In this document: piece by piece, positions 49,102 through 60,623 of the stretch | Layout of the letters: each line of letters starts with the position of its first letter | Numbering within the stretch: the stretch's first letter is position 1 | DNA from: Gammaproteobacteria bacterium | Lineage (GTDB): Bacteria > Pseudomonadota > Gammaproteobacteria > Burkholderiales > Rhodocyclaceae | NCBI GenBank assembly: GCA_018825305.1 | Contig: JAHJEO010000021.1 | Location: forward strand, 42,091 to 106,090 | DNA: 64,000 nt | Reading direction: 5' to 3' | The notes under the pieces: generated by a model | What the model was told of the DNA's origin: nothing | Databases searched by the model: none | Seen by the model: only the letters and a program-made list of their open reading frames with translations | Program-made: the position numbers and the translations under genes

Positions 49102-50442
49102 ATGAGCAACGAAACCCGCGACCCGTCGCCGGAGAGCGACGCCCGCCTGGTGGCGTGGGTGCGCCAGGCGGCGCCCTATATCCACGCCTTCCGCGGCAAG
49201 ACCTTCGTCATCGCCTTCGGTGGCGAGGTGATGCAAAGCGGCGCGGCCCAGGCGCTGATCCACGACATCGCCCTGCTCGACAGCATGGGCATCCAGCTGG
49301 TGCTGGTCCATGGCGCGCGGCCTCAGATCGACGCCGAGATGACCGGGCGCGGCCTGAAGCCGCGCTTTCACAAGGGCCTGCGTGTCACCGACAGCGCGGC
49401 GCTCGAATGCGTCAAGCGCGCGATGGGCGTCACCCGCATCGAAATCGAGGCGCTGCTGTCGCAGGGGCTGCCCAACACGCCGCTGGCCGGCGGCTACCTG
49501 CGCGTGACCGGCGGCAATTTCATCACCGCCCAGCCGGTGGGCGTGGTCGATGGCGTCGATTACCAATACACGGGCGCCGTGCGCAAGATCATCGCCGAGG
49601 AAATCCAGGCCGACCTGGCGCAGGAAAACGTGGTGCTGATCACGCCGATCGGTGCCTCGCCTTCGGGCGAGATATTCAACCTCGCCTGGGAGGAAGTGGC
49701 CGAGGCCGTGGCCATCGCGGTGGGTGCGGACAAGCTGATTTATCTATGCGACGGCCCCGGGCTGCTCGACAAGAAGGGTCAGCGCATCGATGCCCTGACC
49801 GTCGTCGAGGCGGCGGCGCTGATCGGCAAGCGGGGGAAAGCGGCGAGCGAGATGGTGCGCGTGCTGCCGGGCGCGGTGCGCGCCTGTCGCGCCGGTGTCG
49901 GCCGGGTGCATTTCCTCGACCGCAATGCCGACGGCGCCATGCTCATGGAGTTCTTCACCCACGATGGCGTCGGCACGGTGCTGACCAGCGCGCCGCTGGC
50001 TCAGTTGCGCGAGGCCACGGCCGAGGACGTGGGCGGGGTAACGGCGCTGATCGCGCCGCTCGAAGCCGACGGCACCCTGGTCAAACGCGGCCGTGAACTG
50101 CTGGAAATGGAGATTGCGCGCTTTTCGGTGCTCGAACATGATGGCGTCATCGTCGGTTGCGCCGCGCTCTATCCGTTTTCCCGCGACAAGGCGGCCGAGC
50201 TGGCCTGTCTGGCCGTGACGCCGGAATTTCGCCGCAGCGGCTATGGCGACCAACTGCGCCGCCACATCGAAGCACGCGCCAAGAAGCTGAAGCTGAAGAA
50301 ACTGTTCGTGCTGACCACGCGCACCGCGCACTGGTTCATCGAGCGCGGCTTTGCCGAAGCCTCGCCCGACCTGCTGCCGACGGCGCGGCGCGAGCTCTAC
50401 AATTTCCAGCGGCGGTCAAAGGTTTTCATGAAGGCCCTTTAA
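49102..50442 (+). CDS. argA: Amino-acid N-acetyltransferase (N-acetylglutamate synthase)
   Basis: The enzyme starts arginine synthesis by acetylating glutamate. The 446 residues combine an N-terminal amino-acid-kinase-like domain (LVLVHGARPQIDAEM, LAGGYLRVTGGNF) that binds arginine for feedback, and a C-terminal GNAT domain (ELACLAVTPEFRRSGYGDQL, then FIERGFAEAS). The length matches E. coli ArgA. It is co-directional with rsmE and the PPK2 gene. Confidence 0.95.
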   Translation: MSNETRDPSPESDARLVAWVRQAAPYIHAFRGKTFVIAFGGEVMQSGAAQALIHDIALLDSMGIQLVLVHGARPQIDAEMTGRGLKPRFHKGLRVTDSAALECVKRAMGVTRIEIEALLSQGLPNTPLAGGYLRVTGGNFITAQPVGVVDGVDYQYTGAVRKIIAEEIQADLAQENVVLITPIGASPSGEIFNLAWEEVAEAVAIAVGADKLIYLCDGPGLLDKKGQRIDALTVVEAAALIGKRGKAASEMVRVLPGAVRACRAGVGRVHFLDRNADGAMLMEFFTHDGVGTVLTSAPLAQLREATAEDVGGVTALIAPLEADGTLVKRGRELLEMEIARFSVLEHDGVIVGCAALYPFSRDKAAELACLAVTPEFRRSGYGDQLRRHIEARAKKLKLKKLFVLTTRTAHWFIERGFAEASPDLLPTARRELYNFQRRSKVFMKAL

Positions 50443-50516
50443 TCCGGCGGCCTGCGCCTCCACCTATGCAGGCAGACTCTCGGTACTAACGGAATTTAGT
50501 GAAAGGAAACAATTAG

Positions 50517-50789
50517 ATGGCTCGCATGGTGAATTGCATCAAACTCGGCCGCGAAGCGGAAGGCCTGGATTTCCCCCCGATGCCGGGCGAACTCGGCAAG
50601 CGAATCTGGGAAAACGTCTCCAAGGAGGCCTGGCAGCAGTGGATCAAGCTGCAGACCATGCTGATCAACGAGAATCGGCTCAACCTGATGGATCCGCGTG
50701 CCCGCACCTATCTGGCCGAGCAGGTCACCAAGCATTTCTTTGGTGAAGGCGCCGAGCAGGCGGCCGGTTTCGTTCCGCCGCAGAAGTAA
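50517..50789 (+). CDS. yggX: Probable Fe(2+)-trafficking protein YggX
   Basis: The 90 residues, starting [20 protein letters not shown], include conserved Cys7 and the motif [20 protein letters not shown]. YggX proteins protect iron-sulfur clusters against oxidants. The downstream spacer is a 28-bp perfect inverted repeat that ends transcription from both sides. Confidence 0.95.
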   Translation: MARMVNCIKLGREAEGLDFPPMPGELGKRIWENVSKEAWQQWIKLQTMLINENRLNLMDPRARTYLAEQVTKHFFGEGAEQAAGFVPPQK

Positions 50790-50800
50790 TTCGGCGACGG

Positions 50801-50858
50801 GGCAAGGCTACAAACCAAAGGGCCGCCCTCGGGCGGCCCTTTGGTTTGTAGCCTTGCC
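50801..50858. terminator. 28-bp perfect inverted repeat, bidirectional terminator of yggX and phoU
   Basis: Arms 50801-50828 and 50831-50858 are perfectly complementary around TC. The core AAAGGGCCGCCC / GGGCGGCCCTTT with flanking A and T tracts is a terminator in both directions. Confidence 0.9.
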
Positions 50859-50864
50859 GGACGC

Positions 50865-51569
50865 TCAGTCGCCCGAAGCGACTTCGCGCTCGATGCCTTC
50901 GAGGCCGATGTGGCGCACGTCGCGGCCCTTGACCATATACACCACGTATTCCGAGATGTTCTTGGCGTGGTCGCCGATGCGCTCGACGGCCTTGGCGATG
51001 AACAGCACCTCGAGCGACGACGAGATCATGCGCGGGTCTTCCATCATGAAGGTGATGAGCTGGCGCATGATGGACTTGAACTCGGCATCGACCTCCTTGT
51101 CCTGCCGCACTACCTGCGCCGCGGCCGTGAGGTCGGTGCGGGCGAAGGCGTCGAGCGCCTTGCGCAGCATCGCCACCGCGACGGTCGCGACATGGCGCAG
51201 TTCGACGCGGGGCACGAAAGGCGAATCACCGGAGTGCAGCGAACGTGCGCGCTTGGCGACTTTTTTCGCCTCGTCGCCGACGCGCTCGAGGTCGGTGATG
51301 GTCTTGATCACGGCCATGATCATGCGCAGGTCCGATGCGGCCGGCTGGCGGCGGGCAATCAGGTGGGCGCAGGCCTCGTCGAGTTCGACCTCGTGGCGAT
51401 TGACGTCGTGGTCCGTTTCGACCACCTGCTCGGCCAGCAGCAGGTCGCCGTTTTCGAGCGCCTCGAAGGCGCGGACGATCTGCTGCTCGACCAGACCACC
51501 CATCTGCAGCACGCGCGAGCGGATATTCTCGAGGTCGGCGTCGAACTGCTTGGCGATATGTTCGTTCAT
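50865..51569 (-). CDS. phoU: Phosphate-transport regulator PhoU
   Basis: PhoU damps the PhoR-PhoB response and restrains Pst phosphate uptake. The 234 residues form two three-helix repeats. Metal-binding motifs ETDHDVNRHEVELDEAC and DKEVDAEFKSIMRQLITFMMED are visible, with ERIGDHAKNISEYVVY near the end. pst genes are not in the window. The nearby PPK2 fits a polyphosphate-active organism, but that is inference. Confidence 0.95.
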   Translation of the reverse strand: MNEHIAKQFDADLENIRSRVLQMGGLVEQQIVRAFEALENGDLLLAEQVVETDHDVNRHEVELDEACAHLIARRQPAASDLRMIMAVIKTITDLERVGDEAKKVAKRARSLHSGDSPFVPRVELRHVATVAVAMLRKALDAFARTDLTAAAQVVRQDKEVDAEFKSIMRQLITFMMEDPRMISSSLEVLFIAKAVERIGDHAKNISEYVVYMVKGRDVRHIGLEGIEREVASGD

Positions 51570-51601
51570 GGTGCGGTTCTCCGTTGTTCCTGCGGGTCAG
51601 A

Positions 51602-51621
51602 CGGGGCAGTCTATTGCCCCG
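51602..51621. repeat. 7-bp hairpin between rpiA and phoU
   Basis: CGGGGCA pairs with TGCCCCG around GTCTAT. There is no U tract. Confidence 0.45.
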
Positions 51622-51637
51622 ACATGACGGGAATGTT

Positions 51638-52309
51638 TCATTTTCCCAGTTGCTTGACGCCGTCGGCCGTGGCCAGCAGCAGCAGGTCGGCACCGCGGCA
51701 GGCGAACAGGCCGTTGGTGACCACGCCGACTATCTGGTTGAGCCGGGTCTCGAAACCGGCCGGATCGGCGATGGCCAGCCCATGCACATCGAGAATGATG
51801 TTGCCGTTGTCGGTGGTGAAGCCCGCGCGCAGCTTCGGTTCGCCGCCGAGCCTGACGATCTCGCGGGCGACGTAGGCTTGCGCCATCGGGATCACCTCGA
51901 CCGGTAGCGGAAACTTGCCCAGCGTGCCGACGAGCTTGCTCTGGTCGCAGACGCAGATGAACTTGCCGGCTACGGCGGCGACGATCTTCTCGCGCGTCAG
52001 CGCGCCGCCACCGCCCTTGACCATCTCCAGCTTCTCGGTGATCTCGTCGGCACCGTCGACATAGACGGGCATGGCGGTCACGTCGTTGAGGTCGACGACC
52101 TTGATGCCGTGGCCTTCGAGGCGCTTCTTCGTCGCCTCGGAACTGGCCACCGTTGCGGCGATGCGATCCTTGATCGCGGCAAGTTCGTCGATGAAGAAGT
52201 TGGCAGTGGAGCCGGTGCCGACGCCGATGATGCTGCCGGCCGGCACGTTGGCGGCGATGTAGTCGCGCGCGGCGCGGGCGACCGCCTGCTTGAGTTCGTC
52301 CTGGGTCAT
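51638..52309 (-). CDS. rpiA: Ribose-5-phosphate isomerase A
   Basis: The enzyme interconverts ribose 5-phosphate and ribulose 5-phosphate, the step feeding phosphoribulokinase. The 223 residues show [23 protein letters not shown] (catalytic Asp), [16 protein letters not shown] and [20 protein letters not shown]. It lies apart from the cbb cluster and so complements it. Confidence 0.96.
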   Translation of the reverse strand: MTQDELKQAVARAARDYIAANVPAGSIIGVGTGSTANFFIDELAAIKDRIAATVASSEATKKRLEGHGIKVVDLNDVTAMPVYVDGADEITEKLEMVKGGGGALTREKIVAAVAGKFICVCDQSKLVGTLGKFPLPVEVIPMAQAYVAREIVRLGGEPKLRAGFTTDNGNIILDVHGLAIADPAGFETRLNQIVGVVTNGLFACRGADLLLLATADGVKQLGK

Positions 52310-52351
52310 TGCTGTTCCTATGAGTGCTGTTGGTCTTGTTGGTGTTTTCTG

Positions 52352-54055
52352 TCAGTCGATGGCGGCGAAGCGCACGCGGTCGAAGTCGTCACCGCGCTCG
52401 ACCAGTTCCGTCAGTTTTACCTGGCGAGCAGTCTCGCCGGTGCGGACGCGAACGGCCAGGTCGGCGGCGAAGGCGCCCCTGGGCAGGATCAGTTCATCGC
52501 CATCGACGGCCACGAGAATAGCATCAAGATAGCCATGCCCCGCGTCCTCGAGCTTCGCCCAGGCGGCGCTGTTTCCTGCTTCCAGCGGCTTGACCTGTGC
52601 CGAGGCCGAAGGCCTGGGCAGCGTCTCGATGCCGAGCGTGGCCTGCCCGGCGCCGTTGCGGCCGATGCGGCGGATCAGTCCGAGGTGCCATTCGATGCCC
52701 TCCGCGTAACGCAGGCAGACCAGACCGCCGATGCGATGCTTGGCACGCACCCCGGGGGCCACGGCGCCGAGCCCGGTGTCGCTGATGTCGGCCTGCACCC
52801 AGTGTTCCATCATCTGCCGGTCGCCGGAGAGTTCGAGCTTTTCCAGAACGTTGAGCGGATTCGCCACCAGCGGCTCGGCCGGCACGGCCGGTGCCGGAGC
52901 ATCCCCCGATACCTCGTCGGCGGCAAGGCTGCCGAATCGACTCTCCTGGAACAGGGCGTCGATATTGCCGCCGTTGTATTCGAGCGAGCGGCCGGAGCGG
53001 GCGAAATCGGAAAACGCCACCATGCGCCGCGCCAGCCCGAAGCCGAGCACGACGCGGAGTTCGTCGTCGGTACTTTGGCGTGCGGTTCCCCGCGTCGGTG
53101 GCGGCTCCGCCCAGTGCTGCATCAGCACTGTCACCAGCTGCCGCACTTGCCCGATATCGACGCCGGATGTGTGCAGGCTTTCCGGCACCTCGCGCGACTT
53201 GCGCAGATCCGTCGCGAGCCTTGTCACCAGCGAACGCAGGCGTCCCCGCGACAGGTAGCGCGTTCCCGGGTCGGCGGCAGCGTCGTCGCCGAGCGGGACG
53301 GGGCCGTGGTCGCCGCCCAGGTCGATGCGGTGGGTGGAGGCCGAAGTCCGGCTGCCGGCCAGTTCGAGGGTATCGGCACCATTCACCAGCAGGCGGTCGA
53401 TTGCTTCCACCTGCTGCGGGACCAGGTTGGAAAGGGGAGCCAGCTCGAAGTAGGCCGCGGCCAGGTACAACTGCAGGGCCGTATACTTCTTTTCGCAATC
53501 GTCGAAGGGCCGTGCCGCTTCATTGGCAAGGCCCAGTTGCCCCGCCGCCGAAATCAAGCCATGCATTTCCTTCCACCAGGCGGCCTCGGCCGGGCGATAG
53601 CGGAAGTGCAGCAGCTTCTTGCGCGCCGCCGCCGCAGCGATGGCGCGCAGCAGCGCCAGCAGCAGGTCATGACGGTCGACGCCGTCCTGGGGCTGGCGCA
53701 GTTGCAGTTGGATGCAGTGGCGATAACCCTGGACCACATGGCGCAGGTTCTGGTCAAGCGCCGTCCATAGCACCTCCGACAAGTGCTCGCGATGCGACGG
53801 CAAAAGGTAACGCTCCAGCAGTACCGCCCGCGCCATTTCCGCCGTGGCATCCATCTGCAGCACCGCACGCAGCAGCGCCCGCGATCCGATCTCGTCCTGA
53901 AAGCGCGGGCTGTCGGCCAGCCAGTTATCGAGATCCTGCAGGGTGCGCGCCGGATCGGGCGGAATCGCCGCCAGCATTTCGGTGACGTTGTCGTCCGAAC
54001 CCAGCGGGTGGTTCGAGCGGGCGCCCGGCTTCAGGGAAAAAAGCTTACGAAACAT
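52352..54055 (-). CDS. Conserved protein of unknown function, 567 residues
   Basis: I do not recognise the family firmly. The N-terminal 330 residues are mainly helical with no signal peptide or membrane segment. A variable Ala/Pro-rich linker lies near 390, and the C-terminal 170 residues are beta-rich, including VRAKHRIGGLVCLRYAEGIEWHLGLIRRIGRNGAG, which in part suggests a PilZ-like or SH3-like barrel. It sits between rpiA and lpdA; 66 bases separate it from lpdA, so co-transcription with the PDH genes is possible. A c-di-GMP role would be speculation. Confidence 0.7.
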   Translation of the reverse strand: MFRKLFSLKPGARSNHPLGSDDNVTEMLAAIPPDPARTLQDLDNWLADSPRFQDEIGSRALLRAVLQMDATAEMARAVLLERYLLPSHREHLSEVLWTALDQNLRHVVQGYRHCIQLQLRQPQDGVDRHDLLLALLRAIAAAAARKKLLHFRYRPAEAAWWKEMHGLISAAGQLGLANEAARPFDDCEKKYTALQLYLAAAYFELAPLSNLVPQQVEAIDRLLVNGADTLELAGSRTSASTHRIDLGGDHGPVPLGDDAAADPGTRYLSRGRLRSLVTRLATDLRKSREVPESLHTSGVDIGQVRQLVTVLMQHWAEPPPTRGTARQSTDDELRVVLGFGLARRMVAFSDFARSGRSLEYNGGNIDALFQESRFGSLAADEVSGDAPAPAVPAEPLVANPLNVLEKLELSGDRQMMEHWVQADISDTGLGAVAPGVRAKHRIGGLVCLRYAEGIEWHLGLIRRIGRNGAGQATLGIETLPRPSASAQVKPLEAGNSAAWAKLEDAGHGYLDAILVAVDGDELILPRGAFAADLAVRVRTGETARQVKLTELVERGDDFDRVRFAAID

Positions 54056-54121
54056 CGGTCAAGAATAACATTCCGGCGCCGCCTGGCTAAACGCCGAACA
54101 GCACGCCGATCCGGCGGTGAA

Positions 54122-55882
54122 TCAGCGCTTGCGCATTGGCGGCAGGTCGGTGCAGCTGCCGTGGGCAACCTCGGCGGCCAGGCCGACGGTCTCGCCCAGC
54201 GTCGGGTGCGGGTGGATGGTCTTGCCGATGTCGATGGCATCCGCGCCCATCTCGATGGCCAGCGCCACCTCGCCGATCATGTCGCCGGCGTTGGGGCCGA
54301 CGATGGCGCCACCGACGATGCGATGCGTCTCGGCATCGAACAGCAGCTTGGTGAAGCCGTAGTCGGCGCCGTTGGCGATGGCCCGGCCGGACGCAGCCCA
54401 CGGGAACAGACCCTTCTCGACGGTGCGGCCCTGGGCCTTGCACTGATCCTCGGTGAGGCCGACCCAGGCGATCTCCGGGCTGGTGTATGCAACCGAGGGA
54501 ATTACGCTGGCGTCGAAGTGGGCGCGTTGGCCGGCGGCGGCCTCGGCAGCGACGTGGGCTTCATGCACCGCCTTGTGGGCGAGCATGGGCTGGCCGACGA
54601 CGTCGCCGATGGCGAAGATGTGCGGTACGTTGCTGCGCAGCTGCGGGCTGACTTCGATGAAGCCGCGTTCGGTGACCGCCACGCCGGCAGCGGCCGCGTT
54701 GATTTTGTTGCCGTTGGGCGAGCGGCCGGTGGCGACCAGCACCATGTCGTAGCGCTGAGCTTCCGCGGGGGCGTTCTCGCCCTCGAACTTGACCCAGACG
54801 CCGTCATCCCTGGCTTCGACTGCCACGGTTTTCGTCTTGAGCATGACGCGCTCGAAACGCCGGGCGTTCTGCTTCTCCCACACCTTGACCAGGTCGCGGT
54901 CGGCGCCCGGCATCAGGCCGTCGAGCATTTCGACCACGGAGATGCGTGAACCCAGCGCGGAATAGACGGTTGCCATTTCGAGGCCGATGATGCCGCCGCC
55001 GATGACCAGCATCTGCTTGGGAACGAAACGCAGTTCCAGCGCCCCGGTCGAATCGACGATGCGCGGGTCCTCGGGAATGAAGGGCAGCTTCACCGCGCTG
55101 GAGCCGGCGGCGATCACCGCCTGGGCGAACTTCACGATCTTGCGGCCCTCGGCCGTTTCCACCGCGATGTGATGCGGATCGAGGAAGCCGCCGACGCCGC
55201 GTACTACCTGCACCTTGCGCGCCTTGGCCATGCCGGCGAGGCCGCCGGTGAGCTTGCCGACGACCTTGGCCTTGTGGGCACGCAGCTTGTCGATGTCCAC
55301 GGTGGGCGCGGCGAATGCGACGCCAAGCTCGTTCATGTGTTGCGCTTCTTCCATTACCGCCGCGACATGCAGCAGCGCCTTGGACGGAATGCAGCCGACG
55401 TTGAGGCAGACGCCGCCGAGCGTGGCGTATTTCTCGATCAACACTACCTTGAGGCCGAGGTCGGCGGCACGGAAGGCGGCCGAGTAGCCGCCGGGGCCGG
55501 CGCCGAGCACCATCAGGTCGCATTCGATGTCGGCGGCGCCGACATGGGTGGCGGCCGTGGAGGCGGGCGATGCGGGAAAAGTCGGCTCTGGCGGGACGGC
55601 GGCCGTTGCCGCTGCAGGTGTCGCCGTGGCGCCAGCGAGAACTTTTTGTTCGCCGGCCTCCAGCAGCAGCACCAGCGTACCCTCGGCGACCTTGTCGCCG
55701 ATCTTGACCTTCACTTCCCTGACAGTGCCGGCGGCGGGCGAGGGGACGTCCAGCGTCGCCTTGTCCGACTCCAGCGTGACCAGCGAGTCCTCGACCTTGA
55801 CGATGTCGCCCGGCTTGACGTGAATCTCGATGACCGGCACGTCCTTGAAATCGCCGATGTCCGGAACTTTGATTTCGATCAT
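54122..55882 (-). CDS. lpdA: Dihydrolipoyl dehydrogenase with N-terminal lipoyl domain (E3)
   Basis: E3 reoxidises the lipoyl arms of pyruvate dehydrogenase. The 586 residues start with a lipoyl domain (Lys41 in ESDKATLD), then an Ala/Pro linker built from two inverted dispersed-repeat copies. The flavoprotein follows with LGAGPGGYSAAFRAADLGL, redox Cys pair GGVCLNVGCIPSKAL, VIGGGIIGLEMATVY and catalytic HPHPTLGE. The gene overlaps the upstream Ntn-hydrolase gene as ATGA. Confidence 0.96.
   Translation of the reverse strand: MIEIKVPDIGDFKDVPVIEIHVKPGDIVKVEDSLVTLESDKATLDVPSPAAGTVREVKVKIGDKVAEGTLVLLLEAGEQKVLAGATATPAAATAAVPPEPTFPASPASTAATHVGAADIECDLMVLGAGPGGYSAAFRAADLGLKVVLIEKYATLGGVCLNVGCIPSKALLHVAAVMEEAQHMNELGVAFAAPTVDIDKLRAHKAKVVGKLTGGLAGMAKARKVQVVRGVGGFLDPHHIAVETAEGRKIVKFAQAVIAAGSSAVKLPFIPEDPRIVDSTGALELRFVPKQMLVIGGGIIGLEMATVYSALGSRISVVEMLDGLMPGADRDLVKVWEKQNARRFERVMLKTKTVAVEARDDGVWVKFEGENAPAEAQRYDMVLVATGRSPNGNKINAAAAGVAVTERGFIEVSPQLRSNVPHIFAIGDVVGQPMLAHKAVHEAHVAAEAAAGQRAHFDASVIPSVAYTSPEIAWVGLTEDQCKAQGRTVEKGLFPWAASGRAIANGADYGFTKLLFDAETHRIVGGAIVGPNAGDMIGEVALAIEMGADAIDIGKTIHPHPTLGETVGLAAEVAHGSCTDLPPMRKR
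55575..55601 (+). repeat. 27-bp dispersed repeat, copy 9 (lpdA linker)
   Basis: It reads GGAAAAGTCGGCTCTGGCGG then GACGGCG. It is antisense to lpdA, which reads it as AAVPPEPTFP. Confidence 0.8.
55622..55648 (-). repeat. Dispersed repeat, degenerate copy 10 (lpdA linker, inverted to copy 9)
   Basis: The minus strand reads CAAAAAGTTCTCGCTGGCG then CCACGGCG, about five changes from consensus. It is in the sense frame, encoding QKVLAGATA. Confidence 0.55.
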
Positions 55883-56457
55883 GATTTTTCTCCAGCGAGC
55901 GCGACCGTGTACGAAACGATCGGCGGCCCGGATGCGGTGTCGAACTCGATGCCGGCGGCGACGCCCGCCTCGGCGATCTGAGCGGCGGTGAGGTTGGTGT
56001 CGAAGGCGGCGTGCATCGCGCCCAGCGCGAAATTGCGGCCAGAACCGATGGACCAGAAACGGTCGAACTCGAACACCTCGCGCATGGTGTAGACGCCGTA
56101 GATGCCCGTGGGGTTCGCGATCAGCGCCACGATTTGCGAGGACTCGTAGGGATCGTCCTCGTCCTCCTTGGGGTTGAGGAAGGCGTGTTCCTTGAGGACG
56201 GGGTGCAGCAGGCGGAAGGTTTCATACACCTCCATGCGCGAGCCGAGCTTCACTTCCTCCAGCTTCGCCAGCGCACTGACGATTACCAGATGGTGGGCCG
56301 AGCTGCCGCAGATGCCTATCCAGGAACCATGCAGGTCGAGAATCTTGTCGTGCTCGCCCTTGTAGTGCCGGCCCAGCCGCGTGTCGCCGAAGGTGGTCAG
56401 CGAGTCGCCGGCGATGGCGACCTCGCTGCCCTTCTTGACGACGCAGAGCGTGGTCAC
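55879..56457 (-). CDS. HslV-like (proteasome-type) Ntn hydrolase in the PDH operon
   Basis: The 192-residue product starts at a GTG at 56457 with an AAGGGAG site nine bases before. After removal of Met it begins with two threonines, TTLCVVKKGSEVAIAGDS, aligning without gaps to HslV with the nucleophile Thr1 and Asp17 in place. The catalytic Lys33 position is shifted, and YKGEHDKIL offers Lys32 or Lys37. YESSQIVALIANPTGIYGVY and WSIGSGRNFALGAMHAAFD complete the fold. No HslU unfoldase is nearby. Its stop overlaps the lpdA start as ATGA, so it is expressed with the E2 and E3 genes. The function is unknown. Confidence 0.85.
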   Translation of the reverse strand: MTTLCVVKKGSEVAIAGDSLTTFGDTRLGRHYKGEHDKILDLHGSWIGICGSSAHHLVIVSALAKLEEVKLGSRMEVYETFRLLHPVLKEHAFLNPKEDEDDPYESSQIVALIANPTGIYGVYTMREVFEFDRFWSIGSGRNFALGAMHAAFDTNLTAAQIAEAGVAAGIEFDTASGPPIVSYTVALAGEKS

Positions 56458-56497
56458 AGCTGCGGCTCCCTTGCATGTGCCGCCATTTGCTGCCGCT

Positions 56498-57907
56498 TCA
56501 CAACAATGTCCTGCGCATGTCGGCCAGCAGCTGCGCGAGGAAGGCTGTGAAGCGCGCCGCCAGCGCGCCGTCGATGACGCGGTGGTCGTAGGACAGCGAC
56601 AGCGGCAGCATGAGGCGCGGTTCGAATTCGCGGCCGTTCCACTTCGGCTTGATCTCGGATTTCGACACGCCGAGGATGGCGACTTCCGGCGCGTTGATGA
56701 TGGGCGTGAACGCCGTGCCACCAATGCCGCCGAGGGACGAGATCGAAATGCAGCCGCCCTGCATCTCGGCCGGGCCGAGCTTGCCGTCGCGCGCCTTTTT
56801 CGCCATGGCCGAGGTTTCGGTGGCGATCTCCAGCACGCCCTTGGCATCGGCGTTCCTGAGCACCGGCACCACCAGGCCGTTCGGCGTGTCGGCGGCGAAG
56901 CCGATGTGGAAGTACTGCTTGAGGACGAGGTTGTCGCCGTCGAGCGAGGCATTCAGGGCCGGGTACTTCTTCAGCGCCACGACCATGGCCTTGATCAGGA
57001 AGGCGAGCATGGTCAGCTTGACCCCGCTCTTCTCGTTCTCCTTGTTGAGCTGGACGCGCAGCGCTTCCAGATCGGTGATGTCGGCCTCGTCGAACTGGGT
57101 GACGTGCGGAATCATCGCCCAGTTGCGGGCGAGGTTTGCGCCCGAGATCTTCTGGATGCGCGACAGCGGCTTGACCTCGATGGCACCGAACTTGGCGAAG
57201 TCGACCTGCGGCCAGGGCAGCAGGCTCAATCCACCCAACTGCCCGCCGCCACCGGCAGAAGTCGGCGCTGGCGACACGGCGGTGGAGCCGCTCATCACGC
57301 CCTTGACGAAGCCCTGCACGTCGGCATGCAGGATGCGGCCCTTGGGGCCGCTGCCGGGGACGCGCGCGATCTCGACGCCGAGCTCGCGGGCGAAGCGGCG
57401 CACCGAGGGGCTGGCATGCGCCTGGTGGCCGCCCATGACCTCGCCGGCGAGGTCGCCGGCGGAGGGCATGCTGATCGCGGCCGGTGCCGTGGTCGGTTCG
57501 GCCTCGGTCGGGCGCAGGTCGCAGACCTCGCCTTCGGCAGTGGCGTTGGTTGCGGCTGCGGGGGCGGCCGAAAAACTTCCCGAAGGGACGCAGAGCGCTG
57601 GCGCTGGCGGCACGGCGACCGCAGCGGCGGGAGCCGGCGCCGCAGCCTTGGCCGCTGCCGTTTCGGGCGCAGCCGCAGCGGCGTCGAGCAGCAGCACCAG
57701 CGTGCCTTCGGCCACCTTGTCGCCGATCTTGATCTTCACTTCCTTGACGGTGCCGGCAGCGGGGGATGGCACGTCCATCGTCGCCTTGTCCGACTCAAGC
57801 GTGATCAGCGCATCCTCGGCCTTGACGACGTCGCCAGGCTTCACATGCACCTCGATGACCGGCACCTCGCCGAAGTCGCCGATGTCCGGAACTTTCACTT
57901 CGATCAT
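56498..57907 (-). CDS. aceF: Pyruvate dehydrogenase E2, dihydrolipoamide acetyltransferase
   Basis: E2 is the core of the complex and moves acetyl groups to CoA. From ATG 57907 (GAGGTGG site) it has 469 residues: one lipoyl domain (Lys41), a long Ala/Pro linker, a peripheral-subunit-binding domain (SPSVRRFARELGVEIARVPG), a second linker and the acyltransferase domain with DHRVIDGALAARF. Two dispersed-repeat copies lie in the linkers. A GTG at 57916 gives a three-residue longer form. Confidence 0.96.
   Translation of the reverse strand: MIEVKVPDIGDFGEVPVIEVHVKPGDVVKAEDALITLESDKATMDVPSPAAGTVKEVKIKIGDKVAEGTLVLLLDAAAAAPETAAAKAAAPAPAAAVAVPPAPALCVPSGSFSAAPAAATNATAEGEVCDLRPTEAEPTTAPAAISMPSAGDLAGEVMGGHQAHASPSVRRFARELGVEIARVPGSGPKGRILHADVQGFVKGVMSGSTAVSPAPTSAGGGGQLGGLSLLPWPQVDFAKFGAIEVKPLSRIQKISGANLARNWAMIPHVTQFDEADITDLEALRVQLNKENEKSGVKLTMLAFLIKAMVVALKKYPALNASLDGDNLVLKQYFHIGFAADTPNGLVVPVLRNADAKGVLEIATETSAMAKKARDGKLGPAEMQGGCISISSLGGIGGTAFTPIINAPEVAILGVSKSEIKPKWNGREFEPRLMLPLSLSYDHRVIDGALAARFTAFLAQLLADMRRTLL
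57256..57282 (+). repeat. 27-bp dispersed repeat, copy 11 (aceF linker)
   Basis: Positions 57259-57282 read GAAGTCGGCGCTGGCG then ACACGGCG. It is antisense to aceF, which reads it as TAVSPAPTSAG. Confidence 0.8.
57600..57617 (+). repeat. Dispersed repeat, right half, copy 12 (aceF linker)
   Basis: GGCGCTGGCGG then CACGGCG matches the right half of the consensus. A GAAAAA block lies about 30 bases before it, as if the copy were interrupted. aceF reads it as AVPPAPA. Confidence 0.55.
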
Positions 57908-57917
57908 GGCGGCCACC

Positions 57918-60623
<2,706 letters not shown>

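Noticed and set aside
55879..56457. Calling the Ntn hydrolase hslV
   Set aside because: Thr1 and Asp17 match but the lysine position is shifted, no hslU is adjacent and the operon context differs, so a symbol would overstate the evidence.
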